64,000 nucleotides of DNA, from positions 161,607-225,606 of the forward strand of contig NZ_QEYE01000004.1 in the NCBI RefSeq assembly GCF_003122205.1, written 5' to 3'. This document shows positions 21,753-29,975 of this stretch, piece by piece. The notes under the pieces are model-generated. The model worked only from the letters and a program-made list of their open reading frames with translations. It searched no databases and was not told the origin of the DNA. How positions within the stretch are numbered: the first letter of the stretch is position 1; each line of letters opens with the position of its first letter. This DNA is from Maritimibacter sp. 55A14. GTDB taxonomy: Bacteria; Pseudomonadota; Alphaproteobacteria; Rhodobacterales; Rhodobacteraceae. Both the position numbers and the translations under genes were made by a program.

Positions 21753-22550
21753 TTGGATTTCGACAAGTTGAGCCGGGTGTTCCGCAAGACCGCCATAGAA
21801 GCCGGGACGCGGATCATGGAAATCTACGACGCCGACGATTTCGAGGTGCGCGCGAAATCCGACGACAGCCCGGTGACCGCCGCGGACGAGGCCGCCGACG
21901 CACTGATTTCCGCGGCGCTCGCGGCGGCGTTTCCCGGCACCCTGATCGTGACCGAGGAACAGGCCGCCAGCCATGCCGAGAGCGCCCGCGACTTCATCAT
22001 CGTGGACCCGTTGGACGGCACCAAGGAATTCATCAAGCGGCGCGGCGATTTCACCGTCAACATCGCCTATGTCGAGAAAGGCACACCGGTGCGCGGCGTC
22101 GTCTACGCGCCCGCCAAGGGGCGGATGTTCTATACCGATGCGACCGGCGCCTCGGTCGAGGAGGCGGGCGCGCTCGCCCCCGATGCGCCGGGTCCGGTCA
22201 GGCCCGTCCACGTCACCACGCCCGACAACGGCGCGCTGGTCGTCGTGGCCTCCAAGTCGCACCGGGATCAGGCGACGGACGACTATATCGGCAAATACGC
22301 GGTCGCGGACATGACCGGGGCGGGCTCGTCGCTGAAGTTCTGCCTCGTCGCCACGGGCGAGGCCGATCTCTATCCCCGGCTGGGCCGCACGATGGAATGG
22401 GACACCGCCGCCGGTCAGGCGGTGCTGCTGGGCGCCGGCGGCCATGTGGTGCGCTTCGACGATCACAGCCCGCTGCGCTATGGCAAGCCGGGCTACGAAA
22501 ACCCGTTCTTCATCGCCCACGCGCCGGGCGTCGTGCTGCAGGCGCCCTGA
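21753..22550 (+). CDS. cysQ: 3'(2'),5'-bisphosphate nucleotidase CysQ
   Basis: Magnesium-dependent phosphatase of the inositol-monophosphatase fold that converts PAP (the by-product of PAPS-dependent sulfotransfer) to AMP. I chose a TTG start because AGGAGG lies 6 bases before it and the resulting 265-residue protein matches the family. The open frame reaches up to 21612, but that part is not family-like. Motifs are the metal-binding E68-E69, DPLDGTKEF (85-93) and the C-terminal EWDTAAGQ. kdsB follows directly (stop and ATG adjacent), and a sulfotransferase is 6 kb downstream. Confidence 0.9.
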   Translation: MDFDKLSRVFRKTAIEAGTRIMEIYDADDFEVRAKSDDSPVTAADEAADALISAALAAAFPGTLIVTEEQAASHAESARDFIIVDPLDGTKEFIKRRGDFTVNIAYVEKGTPVRGVVYAPAKGRMFYTDATGASVEEAGALAPDAPGPVRPVHVTTPDNGALVVVASKSHRDQATDDYIGKYAVADMTGAGSSLKFCLVATGEADLYPRLGRTMEWDTAAGQAVLLGAGGHVVRFDDHSPLRYGKPGYENPFFIAHAPGVVLQAP

Positions 22551-23348
22551 ATGTCCGTGCTCGTCGTGATCCCGGCGCGCTATGCCTCGACCCGCTATCC
22601 GGGCAAGCCGCTGGTGGCGCTGCGCGGCGCGGGCGGCGAGGCGCGCAGCCTGATCCGGCGAAGCTGGGACGCGGCGATGGCCGCGCGCGGCGTGGACCGG
22701 GTGGTGGTGGCCACCGATGACGACCGGATCCGGGACGAGGCCGAAGGCTTCGGGGCCGAGGTCGCGATGACGTCGCCCGATTGCGCCAACGGCACCGAGC
22801 GCTGCGCCGAGGCCGCGGCGGCGCTGGGCGGTGCGGAAATCGTGGTCAATCTGCAAGGCGACGCGCCGCTGACCCCGCCCTGGTTCGTTGAGGCGCTGGT
22901 CGCGGCGTTGCGCGCCGATCCCGCCTTGGGCATGGCGACGCCGGTGCTGCGCTGCGACGCCGCGGCGCTGTCCGGATTCCTGGAGGACCGGCGCGCGGGC
23001 CGGGTCGGCGGCACGACGGCGGTTTTCGGGCGCGACATGCGGGCGCTCTACTTCTCCAAGGAGGTGATCCCCTATACGGCGCGCAGCTATGGCGCGGACG
23101 AGACGGTGCCGGTCTTTCACCATGTCGGCGTCTATGCCTACCGGCCCGAGGCGCTGGCAGACTATGTCGCCTGGCCCGCCGGGCCGCTGGAGGCGCTGGA
23201 AGGACTCGAACAGCTCCGGTTTCTGGAAAACGGCGCGCCGGTGCTCTGCGTCGAGGTGGAAGCGCGCGGCCGCGCCTTCTGGGAACTCAACAATCCCGAG
23301 GACGTACCCCGGATCGAGGCGAAACTGGCGGAGATGGGCATCGCCTGA
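22551..23348 (+). CDS. kdsB: CMP-3-deoxy-manno-octulosonate synthetase (KdsB/KpsU-like)
   Basis: Activates KDO with CTP to CMP-KDO for lipopolysaccharide or capsule. The 265-residue protein has the nucleotidyltransferase start IPARYASTRYPGKPL (7-21), ATDDDRI (54-60), NGTERCAEA and LQGDAPLTPP (101-110). The last motif has Ala where most KdsB proteins have Glu (QGDEP), which could mark a KpsU-type or altered-substrate subgroup. It abuts cysQ and precedes galU. KdsD, an earlier enzyme of the pathway, is encoded near 33-34 kb. Confidence 0.87.
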   Translation: MSVLVVIPARYASTRYPGKPLVALRGAGGEARSLIRRSWDAAMAARGVDRVVVATDDDRIRDEAEGFGAEVAMTSPDCANGTERCAEAAAALGGAEIVVNLQGDAPLTPPWFVEALVAALRADPALGMATPVLRCDAAALSGFLEDRRAGRVGGTTAVFGRDMRALYFSKEVIPYTARSYGADETVPVFHHVGVYAYRPEALADYVAWPAGPLEALEGLEQLRFLENGAPVLCVEVEARGRAFWELNNPEDVPRIEAKLAEMGIA

Positions 23349-23511
23349 GTGTGCGGCCTCCCGCCGGGCGTCTGCAGATCCTGGGCAATTCCACGCGGAT
23401 GCCGCAATCCTGTCTCAAAATCGGGTCGCGTCGCGGTCCATATTCCTGTTATTAACGGGCGAGCAGGTGGTTTTACGTGCTGCACAGGCGGAACGATAAG
23501 GGATTGGTGCC

Positions 23512-24405
23512 ATGAGAAGCCGCATTTCCAAGGCGATTTTTCCGGTTGCGGGACTGGGGACGCGATTCCTTCCCGCGACGAAATCGGTGCCGAAGGAGAT
23601 CATGACACTGGTGGACCGGCCGTTGATCCAATACGCGATCGACGAGGCCCGCGCCGCCGGGATCAAGGAATTCATCTTCGTGACCTCGCGCGGGAAATCC
23701 GCGCTCGAGGACTATTTCGACAGCGCCCCGCAGCTCGAGCAGGAGCTCAAGCGCAAGGGCAAGGACGACCTGCTGGAAATCCTCAGATCCACGACGATGG
23801 ACAGTGGCGCCATCGCCTATATCCGCCAGCAGAAACCCATGGGGCTGGGGCACGCCGTGTGGTGCGCGCGGCGGCTGATCGGCGACGAGCCCTTCGCGGT
23901 TATCCTGCCCGACGACGTGATCGCGGCCGAAAAGCCCTGTCTGCAACAGATGGTCGAGGCCCATGCCGAGGTGGGCGGCAATATGGTCGCCGCGATGGAG
24001 GTGCCGACCGCGAAGGCCGCCTCCTACGGCCTTCTGGACGTTGCCGAGGACATGGGGGCGCTGGTGCGCATGCGCGGGATGGTGGAAAAGCCCCAGCCCG
24101 AGGACGCGCCGTCGAACCTCGCCGCCATCGGGCGCTACATCCTGACGCCCAGCATCATGCGCAATCTCAACCGCATCAAGTCGGGTGCTGGCGGGGAAAT
24201 CCAGCTCACCGACGCGATCGCCGAGGAAGTGCGCCGGTCCGACAATGTCTATGGCTACCGGTTCCGCGGCCAGCGCTTCGACTGCGGCTCCAAGGCGGGG
24301 TTCCTTCAGGCCACGGTGGCCTTCGGGCTGGCGCGGGACGATTTGTGCGAGGAATTCGGCGAATACCTGCGCGACATGATGGCAATACCCGCGGCGGCGC
24401 AATGA
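23512..24405 (+). CDS. galU: UTP-glucose-1-phosphate uridylyltransferase
   Basis: Makes UDP-glucose, the donor for many surface glycans. The 297-residue protein has the family start VAGLGTRFLPATKSVPKEI, and later GLGHAVWCAR, VEKP and the C-terminal GYRFRGQRFDCGSKAGFLQA. It is preceded by a 163-base gap that could hold a promoter. It is followed by two glycosyltransferases, so UDP-glucose supply appears linked to the local glycan genes. Confidence 0.96.
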   Translation: MRSRISKAIFPVAGLGTRFLPATKSVPKEIMTLVDRPLIQYAIDEARAAGIKEFIFVTSRGKSALEDYFDSAPQLEQELKRKGKDDLLEILRSTTMDSGAIAYIRQQKPMGLGHAVWCARRLIGDEPFAVILPDDVIAAEKPCLQQMVEAHAEVGGNMVAAMEVPTAKAASYGLLDVAEDMGALVRMRGMVEKPQPEDAPSNLAAIGRYILTPSIMRNLNRIKSGAGGEIQLTDAIAEEVRRSDNVYGYRFRGQRFDCGSKAGFLQATVAFGLARDDLCEEFGEYLRDMMAIPAAAQ

Positions 24406-24442
24406 GGCGGCGGGGCTGACGCTGCGGCGTCCCGCGGGCGGC

Positions 24443-25465
24443 ATGGAGACGCTGGAAGACCTCTGGATTGCCTATCGGATGCGCTGGAAGCGGCGGCGGC
24501 TCCTGTTCCGGGCGCTGCGCAAGCGCGGGCAACTCGCCGCGGTGGCCGACCGCACCGGGTCGATCCGTCCCGGCGATATCCTGGCCTTTGCCATGCTTCG
24601 CAACGAGGCGCTGCGGCTGCCGCATTTCCTGGCGCATTACCGGGCCCTGGGCGTCGCGCATTTCCTGATCGTGGACAATTCCAGCACCGACGGCACGGCC
24701 GAGATGCTGCGCGGCGCGCCGGACGTGTCGCTCTGGCAGAGCGCGCACAGCTACCGGCTCTCGCGGTTCGGGGTGGACTGGCTGACCTGGCTCCTCATCA
24801 AGCACGGCCACGGGCACTGGTGCCTGACCGTCGATGCCGACGAGATACTTGTCTATCCGCATTGGCAGGAACGCCCCCTGCCCGACCTGACCCGCTGGCT
24901 GGAGGCGCAGCGGCAGCCGTCCTTCGGGGCGCTGCTTCTGGACATGTACCCGCGCGGACGGCTGAGTGCGGCGCCCTACTGCCCCGGCGCCGATCCGTTC
25001 GAGACGCTTTGCTGGTTCGACGGCGACAATTTCACCGTCCAGCGCAAGCGCATCATGCAGGATCACTGGATCCAGGGCGGCGTGCGGGCGCGCCGCTTCT
25101 TCGCGCAGGATCCGGCCCGCGCGCCGACCATGAACAAGGTGCCGCTGGTGCGGTGGGACCGCCGCTTCGTCTATGCCAACTCGACCCATTCGATGCTGCC
25201 GCGCCGGCTCAACCACGTCTTCAACGATGACGGCGCGACCCGAACCACGGGGGTGCTGCTGCACAGCAAATTCCTGCACACGATCGTCGAGAAATCGCGC
25301 GAGGAGAAGGCCCGCAAGGAACATTTCGCCAATAGCAGCCTCTATGACGACTATTACGACGCGCTGATCGACGACCCGGTGTTGTGGTCGGAGACCTCGA
25401 CGCGCTACGCCGGCTGGCAGCAACTTGAGGAAGCCGGGCTGATGTCGCGGGGCATGTGGACCTGA
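24443..25465 (+). CDS. glycosyltransferase family 2-like protein (Glyco_tranf_2_4 type), copy 1
   Basis: Predicted cytoplasmic sugar transferase for a surface glycan. The 340-residue protein has a basic N-terminus and the LRNEALRLPHFLAHYRALGV stretch typical of this group. It continues with VDNSSTDGT and a DxD-like metal motif VDADE (about residue 131-135). There is no membrane anchor. It is clearly paralogous to the next gene: AYRMRWKRRR/AYRLRVRRRA, GHGHWCLTVD, LLLDMYP and WIQGG recur in the same order, so the pair arose by tandem duplication. Donor and acceptor cannot be read from sequence. Confidence 0.82.
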   Translation: METLEDLWIAYRMRWKRRRLLFRALRKRGQLAAVADRTGSIRPGDILAFAMLRNEALRLPHFLAHYRALGVAHFLIVDNSSTDGTAEMLRGAPDVSLWQSAHSYRLSRFGVDWLTWLLIKHGHGHWCLTVDADEILVYPHWQERPLPDLTRWLEAQRQPSFGALLLDMYPRGRLSAAPYCPGADPFETLCWFDGDNFTVQRKRIMQDHWIQGGVRARRFFAQDPARAPTMNKVPLVRWDRRFVYANSTHSMLPRRLNHVFNDDGATRTTGVLLHSKFLHTIVEKSREEKARKEHFANSSLYDDYYDALIDDPVLWSETSTRYAGWQQLEEAGLMSRGMWT

Positions 25466-25573
25466 CCCCGGCGCGGTCGCATCCGCGTCGGATCAAGTGG
25501 ATGGTAATTGTGACATGGTGAAGCCAGACGGTAAAAAAACCGGGTCCGGGGCAGGAAAGAACTGGAAAGAAGG

Positions 25574-25598
25574 GGCGCGATAGGCGCAAAATCGCGCC
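25574..25598 (+). other. hairpin between the two glycosyltransferase genes
   Basis: GGCGCGAT at 25574-25581 pairs perfectly with ATCGCGCC at 25591-25598 across a 9-base loop. No T run follows. A shorter A-rich hairpin (CGGT, six or more A, ACCG) lies about 40 bases upstream. Function is unknown; RNA processing or partial termination within the gene cluster is possible. Confidence 0.35.
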
Positions 25599-25681
25599 AA
25601 TCAGCCGTGAGAGCTGCATGATCGAGGTCGCGGGCGGCCAGTCCGGGTGCAGCCTCTCCGGCGCAGTATGGAGAAGATCCG

Positions 25682-26692
25682 TTGGGGCTTTGGTCGGCAT
25701 ACAGGTTGCGCGTGAGACGCCGCGCCCGGCTTTTCCGGGCCTTCCGCCGCCGACGGGAACTTGCCGTTGTCGCCAACCGGACGGGGCGTATCGGCAAGGA
25801 CGACATACTGCTCTTCTCCACGCTGCGCGACGAGCATGTGCGGCTGCCCTATTTCCTGGAATACTATCGCGAACTGGGCGTCGATCACTTCCTTATCGTC
25901 GACAACGACAGTACCGATGGCGGGCGCGAATACCTGGCCGGGCAGGAGGACGTGTCGCTCTGGACCACCAGGGCGAGCTACAAGAGGGCGCGCTACGGCG
26001 TGGACTGGCTCAACTGGCTGCAACGCCGGCACGGTCATGGGCACTGGTGCCTGACGGTCGATCCCGATGAGTTTTTCATCTATCCGTTCTGCGACACGCG
26101 CAACCTGCGCGCCCTGACGGACTGGCTCGACATATCCGAGATCCGCTCCTTCGGGGCGATGCTGCTCGACATGTATCCCAAGGGCCGGATCGACGCGGCC
26201 GCCTACCAGTCGGGCCAGAACCCGCTGGAGATTGCCAACTGGTTCGATAGCGGCAATTACACGATCCTGAAGAACCCGCAATTGCGCAACCTGTGGATCC
26301 AGGGCGGTCCACGGGCGCGCTGTTTCTTCCCGCGAAATCCCGCAATGGCGCCCGCGCTCAACAAGATCCCGCTGGTCAAGTGGCACCGGAGCTTTGCCTA
26401 TGTCAGTTCCACCCATGCGCTGCTGCCGCGGGGGCTGAACCTGGTTTACGACGAATGGGGCGGTGAGAAGGCGTCGGGCATGCTGCTGCACGCGAAATTC
26501 CTCAACACCTTTCCCGAGAAGGCCAGGGAGGAGTTGCGGCGCCGCCAGCATTTCGCCGGGAGCCGCGAATACAAGGCCTATGGTGAGCATTTGCAGGAGG
26601 ATCCGCGGCTCTGGTGCCAGTGGTCGGAAAAGTACATCAACTGGCGGCAGCTCGAGATCCTGGGGCTGATGTCCAAGGGAAACTGGGCATGA
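25682..26692 (+). CDS. glycosyltransferase family 2-like protein (Glyco_tranf_2_4 type), copy 2
   Basis: Paralogue of the preceding gene; 336 residues. I chose the TTG at 25682 because a GGAGAAG ribosome-binding site lies just before it and the N-terminus (LWSAYRLRVRRR) aligns with copy 1. Motifs: LRDEHVRLPYFLEYYRELGV, VDNDSTDGG and the metal-binding VDPDEFF. Conserved LLDMYPKGR and WIQGGPRARCFF follow. It is separated from copy 1 by 216 bases with hairpins, and from the next gene by 10 bases. Divergence between the copies suggests different acceptors; this is inference. Confidence 0.82.
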   Translation: MGLWSAYRLRVRRRARLFRAFRRRRELAVVANRTGRIGKDDILLFSTLRDEHVRLPYFLEYYRELGVDHFLIVDNDSTDGGREYLAGQEDVSLWTTRASYKRARYGVDWLNWLQRRHGHGHWCLTVDPDEFFIYPFCDTRNLRALTDWLDISEIRSFGAMLLDMYPKGRIDAAAYQSGQNPLEIANWFDSGNYTILKNPQLRNLWIQGGPRARCFFPRNPAMAPALNKIPLVKWHRSFAYVSSTHALLPRGLNLVYDEWGGEKASGMLLHAKFLNTFPEKAREELRRRQHFAGSREYKAYGEHLQEDPRLWCQWSEKYINWRQLEILGLMSKGNWA

Positions 26693-26702
26693 GGGGCACG
26701 CG

Positions 26703-28406
26703 ATGAGCGTCGGCTTCATCATGCTGGTGCACCAGTCGCTGGAGCGTGCCGCGCAGGTTTCCGGGCACTGGGCCGGGCATGGCTGTCCGGTGGCGATCCA
26801 TGTGGACAAGCGCGTGCGCCGGGAGGAGTTCGAGGCGCTGAAGGCGAAGCTGGCCGACTTCGGCAATGTCCGCTTCAGCGACAGGTTCGCTTGCGAATGG
26901 GGGCGGTTTTCCATCGTCGAGGCGACGCTTGCCGTGTCGGAACGGCTGCTGGCCGATTTTCCTGAGGTCGGGCACATCTACGTCGCCAGCGGCTCCTGCC
27001 TGCCGCTGCGCCCGGTTGAGGATCTGCGCCGCTATCTCGAAGCCCGGTCGGAGACCGATTTCATCGAGTCCGTCACCACCGACGACGTACACTGGACGGT
27101 GGGCGGGCTGGACCGGGAACGTTTTACCCTGCGCTTCCCGTTCTCCTGGAAGCGGCAGCGCTATCTCTTCGACAAGCATGTCGAGCTTCAGCGCCGGATC
27201 GGCTTTTCCCGCGCCATCCCCGACGGGCTGGAGCCGCATCTCGGCTCGCAATGGTGGTGCCTGACGCGGGCCACGCTCTCGGCGATCCTGGAGGATCCGC
27301 GCAGACCGGACCATGACGGCTATTTCCGGCGGGTCTGGATACCCGACGAGTCCTATTTCCAGACGCTGGCCCGCCGCCATTCGAAGCGGATCGAGAGCCG
27401 GTCGCTGACGCTCTCTAAGTTCGACTACCAGGGCAAGCCGCATATCTTCTATGACGATCACCTGCCGCTCTTGCGCCGGTCCGACGGGTTCGTTGCGCGC
27501 AAGATATGGCCGCAGGCCGAAGGGCTCTACTCCGCCTTCCTGAAGGCCGACAACGCGGCGCGCCCCGAGGTCGAACCGATGCCGCAGAAAATCGACCGGA
27601 TCTTCACCAAGGCGGTGGAGTTGCGGACCCGCGGGCGTCCCGGCCTCTACATGCAGAGCCGATTTCCCAACCACGACCACGAGAACGGCAAGAGCTGCGC
27701 CGCGTATTCCGTGTTTCAGGGCTTCGGCGACGTGTTCGAGGATTTTCAGACCTGGCTCCAGAAGCGCACGGGTAGCCGTATCCACGGGCACCTCTTCGAC
27801 AAGGGCCGCGTCCGGTTCGCCGGGGATGAGACGATCTTCAACGGCGCGCTCAGCGACAGTGCGAAGCTGCGGGACTACAGCCCGCGCGACTTTCTGACAA
27901 ACCTGATCTGGAACACCCAGGGAGAGCGTCAGTGCTTCTTCTTCGGCCCCGATGACGGCCAGGGCATCGCGGCCTTCCTGGCCTCCGACCAGAACGCCCA
28001 TATCTCGGTCATCGCGGGGGCCTGGGCGGTGCCGCTCTTCCATTCCGGGATGGAGTTTCCGCGCGTGCGCAAGATCGCCGCGCGCCGCCAGCGGATCGAG
28101 GCGCAGTTTCTGGACCTTCTGCGCCAGCCCCACACGCGTGCGCGGGTGCGGGTCTGGTCGCTTGCCGATTTCGTGGAAGACCCCGGCGAAATCCTGCAAT
28201 CCGTCATGGACGAGATGATGCCGGTGATGCAGCGACGCCTGACCGAGGTGCCGAAACTGGTGGACATGACCGGGTTCGGCCAGTTCCTGCAGGACCTCAA
28301 AAACGAGGGGATGCGCCCCTATCTCGTCGGCGATTTCCCCGCCGATGGCCGCAACGAGATGGCGCCGCCCGACCGCAAGGCGCCCAGCCTGGGCGTGGTG
28401 AAGTAG
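26703..28406 (+). CDS. GT14 (Core-2/I-branching) glycosyltransferase with DUF5928 C-terminus
   Basis: Predicted beta-1,6-N-acetylglucosaminyl- or xylosyl-type transferase. The N-terminal 300 residues of this 567-residue protein follow the 'Branch' family pattern. They contain IMLVHQSLERAA, IHVDKR, a middle SGSCLPLRP and LGSQWWCLTRA. The C-terminal ~250 residues form a second region that I match from memory to DUF5928 of Rhodobacteraceae, with no known activity. There is no signal peptide or membrane segment. It lies 10 bases after the second GT2-like gene and directly abuts the sulfotransferase, so a branching sugar may be added and then sulfated. Confidence 0.75.
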   Translation: MSVGFIMLVHQSLERAAQVSGHWAGHGCPVAIHVDKRVRREEFEALKAKLADFGNVRFSDRFACEWGRFSIVEATLAVSERLLADFPEVGHIYVASGSCLPLRPVEDLRRYLEARSETDFIESVTTDDVHWTVGGLDRERFTLRFPFSWKRQRYLFDKHVELQRRIGFSRAIPDGLEPHLGSQWWCLTRATLSAILEDPRRPDHDGYFRRVWIPDESYFQTLARRHSKRIESRSLTLSKFDYQGKPHIFYDDHLPLLRRSDGFVARKIWPQAEGLYSAFLKADNAARPEVEPMPQKIDRIFTKAVELRTRGRPGLYMQSRFPNHDHENGKSCAAYSVFQGFGDVFEDFQTWLQKRTGSRIHGHLFDKGRVRFAGDETIFNGALSDSAKLRDYSPRDFLTNLIWNTQGERQCFFFGPDDGQGIAAFLASDQNAHISVIAGAWAVPLFHSGMEFPRVRKIAARRQRIEAQFLDLLRQPHTRARVRVWSLADFVEDPGEILQSVMDEMMPVMQRRLTEVPKLVDMTGFGQFLQDLKNEGMRPYLVGDFPADGRNEMAPPDRKAPSLGVVK

Positions 28407-29849
28407 ATGGGCGCGCGCCGGTTCAGCAGTTTCGTGCTCTTCGCGGAGATGCGCACGGGCTCCAATTTTCTGGAACAGAACCTCAATGCGTTTCCGGACC
28501 TGCGCAGCTTTGGCGAGCTGTTCAATCCGAATTTCGTGGGCTTTTCCGGCCGCAGGGAGCTTTGCGGCATCACCCTCGCCGCGCGGGAGGCGGACCCGAA
28601 ACGCCTGCTCGCGGCGATCCGCGCCGATGCGCCCGGCTGCCTGACCGGATTCCGCTTCTTCCATGACCACGACCCCCGGATTCTGGCGCACTGCCTGAAC
28701 GATCCGGCCTGCGCGAAAGTCGTGCTGACCCGCAATCCGCTGGACAGCTACGTGTCGCGCCAGATCGCCGCGCAGACCGGCCAGTGGATGCTGACCGACG
28801 TCAAGGACAAGAAATCCGCCAAGGCCGTCTTCGACGCTGCCGGGTTCGAGCGGCATCTCGAAGCGGTGCAGGGCTTCCAGCTCCGGCTGCTCAACGCGCT
28901 GCAAACCACTGGCCAGAGCGCGTTCTATATCGGCTATGACGACATAAACGATCTGGACGTGATCAACGGGCTGGCGCGGTTCCTGGGCTCCGAACACGCG
29001 CTGAAGTCGCTGAAATCGACATTGAAGAAACAGAACCCCGCACCGGTGGCCGAGAAGGTCAGCAATCCCGCCGAGATGCAGCGCGCGCTGGCCGATCTGG
29101 ACCGGTTCGACCTGTCACGCACGCCGAATTTCGAGCCGCGGCGCGGCGCGGGCGTGCCGGGGTTTCATGCCGGGCACACGGTGCCGATACTCTTCATGCC
29201 GGTACAGGGCGCGCCGGTCGCCGGCCCGCTCGACTGGCTGGCCCGGCACGAGGCACGCGCCGCCGGGGAGGAGTCGCCGCTGCTCGACGGGTTCAACCAG
29301 AAGACCCTGCGCCAGTGGAAGCGCCAGCATCCGGGACATCTGAGCTTCACCGTGCTGCGCCATCCGCTGGCCCGCGCCCATGACAGTTTTTGTCGTTGCA
29401 TCCTGTCCACCGGACCCGGCGCCTATGCTGAGATCCGCGAGACCCTGCGCAGCCATTACGGGCTGCCGATCCCGGCGTCGTACGCGCCGGACTATGACAT
29501 GGCGGGGCACCGTGCGGCCTTCCTGGGCTTTCTGGAATTCCTGAAGGCCAATCTGCAAGGCCAGACCGGCATAAGGGTCGATCCCGCATGGGCTAGCCAG
29601 GCCGCTCTGGTGCAGGGCATGGCGCGGGTCGCGCCCCCCGATTACCTGCTGCGCGAGGAGACGCTCGGGCCGTCGCTGGCCCACCTGGAATCGCTCCTGG
29701 TCCTGCCCGCCGCCGCGCTGCAGGCGCAGGAACCGCCCCTGCCTTTCGACCTGGCCGGGATCTACGATGCGCAGATTGAAAAAGCCGCGCGTGACGTCTA
29801 CACGCGCGACTACATGATGTTCGGGTTCCAGGACTGGTCCGCGACCTAG
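28407..29849 (+). CDS. two-lobed PAPS-dependent sulfotransferase (NodH-like)
   Basis: Predicted to transfer sulfate from PAPS to a sugar hydroxyl. The 480-residue protein has a complete N-terminal sulfotransferase half with the 5'-phosphosulfate loop EMRTGSNFLE (about 12-21) and the 3'-phosphate motif VVLTRNPLDSYVSR. A second half carries another 3'-phosphate-like stretch, FTVLRHPLARAHDSF, but lacks an obvious 5' loop. A single domain is usually 250-300 residues, so this looks like a fusion or duplication. The ATG follows the previous stop immediately. CysQ, encoded in the same cluster, would clear its PAP product. Confidence 0.78.
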   Translation: MGARRFSSFVLFAEMRTGSNFLEQNLNAFPDLRSFGELFNPNFVGFSGRRELCGITLAAREADPKRLLAAIRADAPGCLTGFRFFHDHDPRILAHCLNDPACAKVVLTRNPLDSYVSRQIAAQTGQWMLTDVKDKKSAKAVFDAAGFERHLEAVQGFQLRLLNALQTTGQSAFYIGYDDINDLDVINGLARFLGSEHALKSLKSTLKKQNPAPVAEKVSNPAEMQRALADLDRFDLSRTPNFEPRRGAGVPGFHAGHTVPILFMPVQGAPVAGPLDWLARHEARAAGEESPLLDGFNQKTLRQWKRQHPGHLSFTVLRHPLARAHDSFCRCILSTGPGAYAEIRETLRSHYGLPIPASYAPDYDMAGHRAAFLGFLEFLKANLQGQTGIRVDPAWASQAALVQGMARVAPPDYLLREETLGPSLAHLESLLVLPAAALQAQEPPLPFDLAGIYDAQIEKAARDVYTRDYMMFGFQDWSAT

Positions 29850-29878
29850 AGCCTGTCGCGTTTGATCGGAGCCCCCTG

Positions 29879-29938
29879 CCCCGGACTTGATCCGGGGCCT
29901 CGCCCATCCGGCAACGAGGTCCCGGCTCGGAAGCCGGG
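29879..29938. repeat. paired GC hairpins, REP-like intergenic repeat
   Basis: Two perfect 7-bp hairpins: CCCCGGA-N5-TCCGGGG (29879-29897) and CCCGGCT-N4-AGCCGGG (29921-29938). They sit between the convergent sulfotransferase and ptsN genes. Such CCGGA...TCCGG units recur between genes in many alphaproteobacteria. No T run follows, though they may still act as a bidirectional transcription or mRNA-end barrier. Confidence 0.6.
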
Positions 29939-29975
29939 TTGGGCGTGACTTCGAATTTGCGCGATACGCTTTAGA

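Noticed and set aside
25601..28997. long minus-strand open frames opposite the glycosyltransferases and sulfotransferase
   Set aside because: Codon pattern and residue composition are those of antisense frames; the plus-strand proteins have clear motifs.
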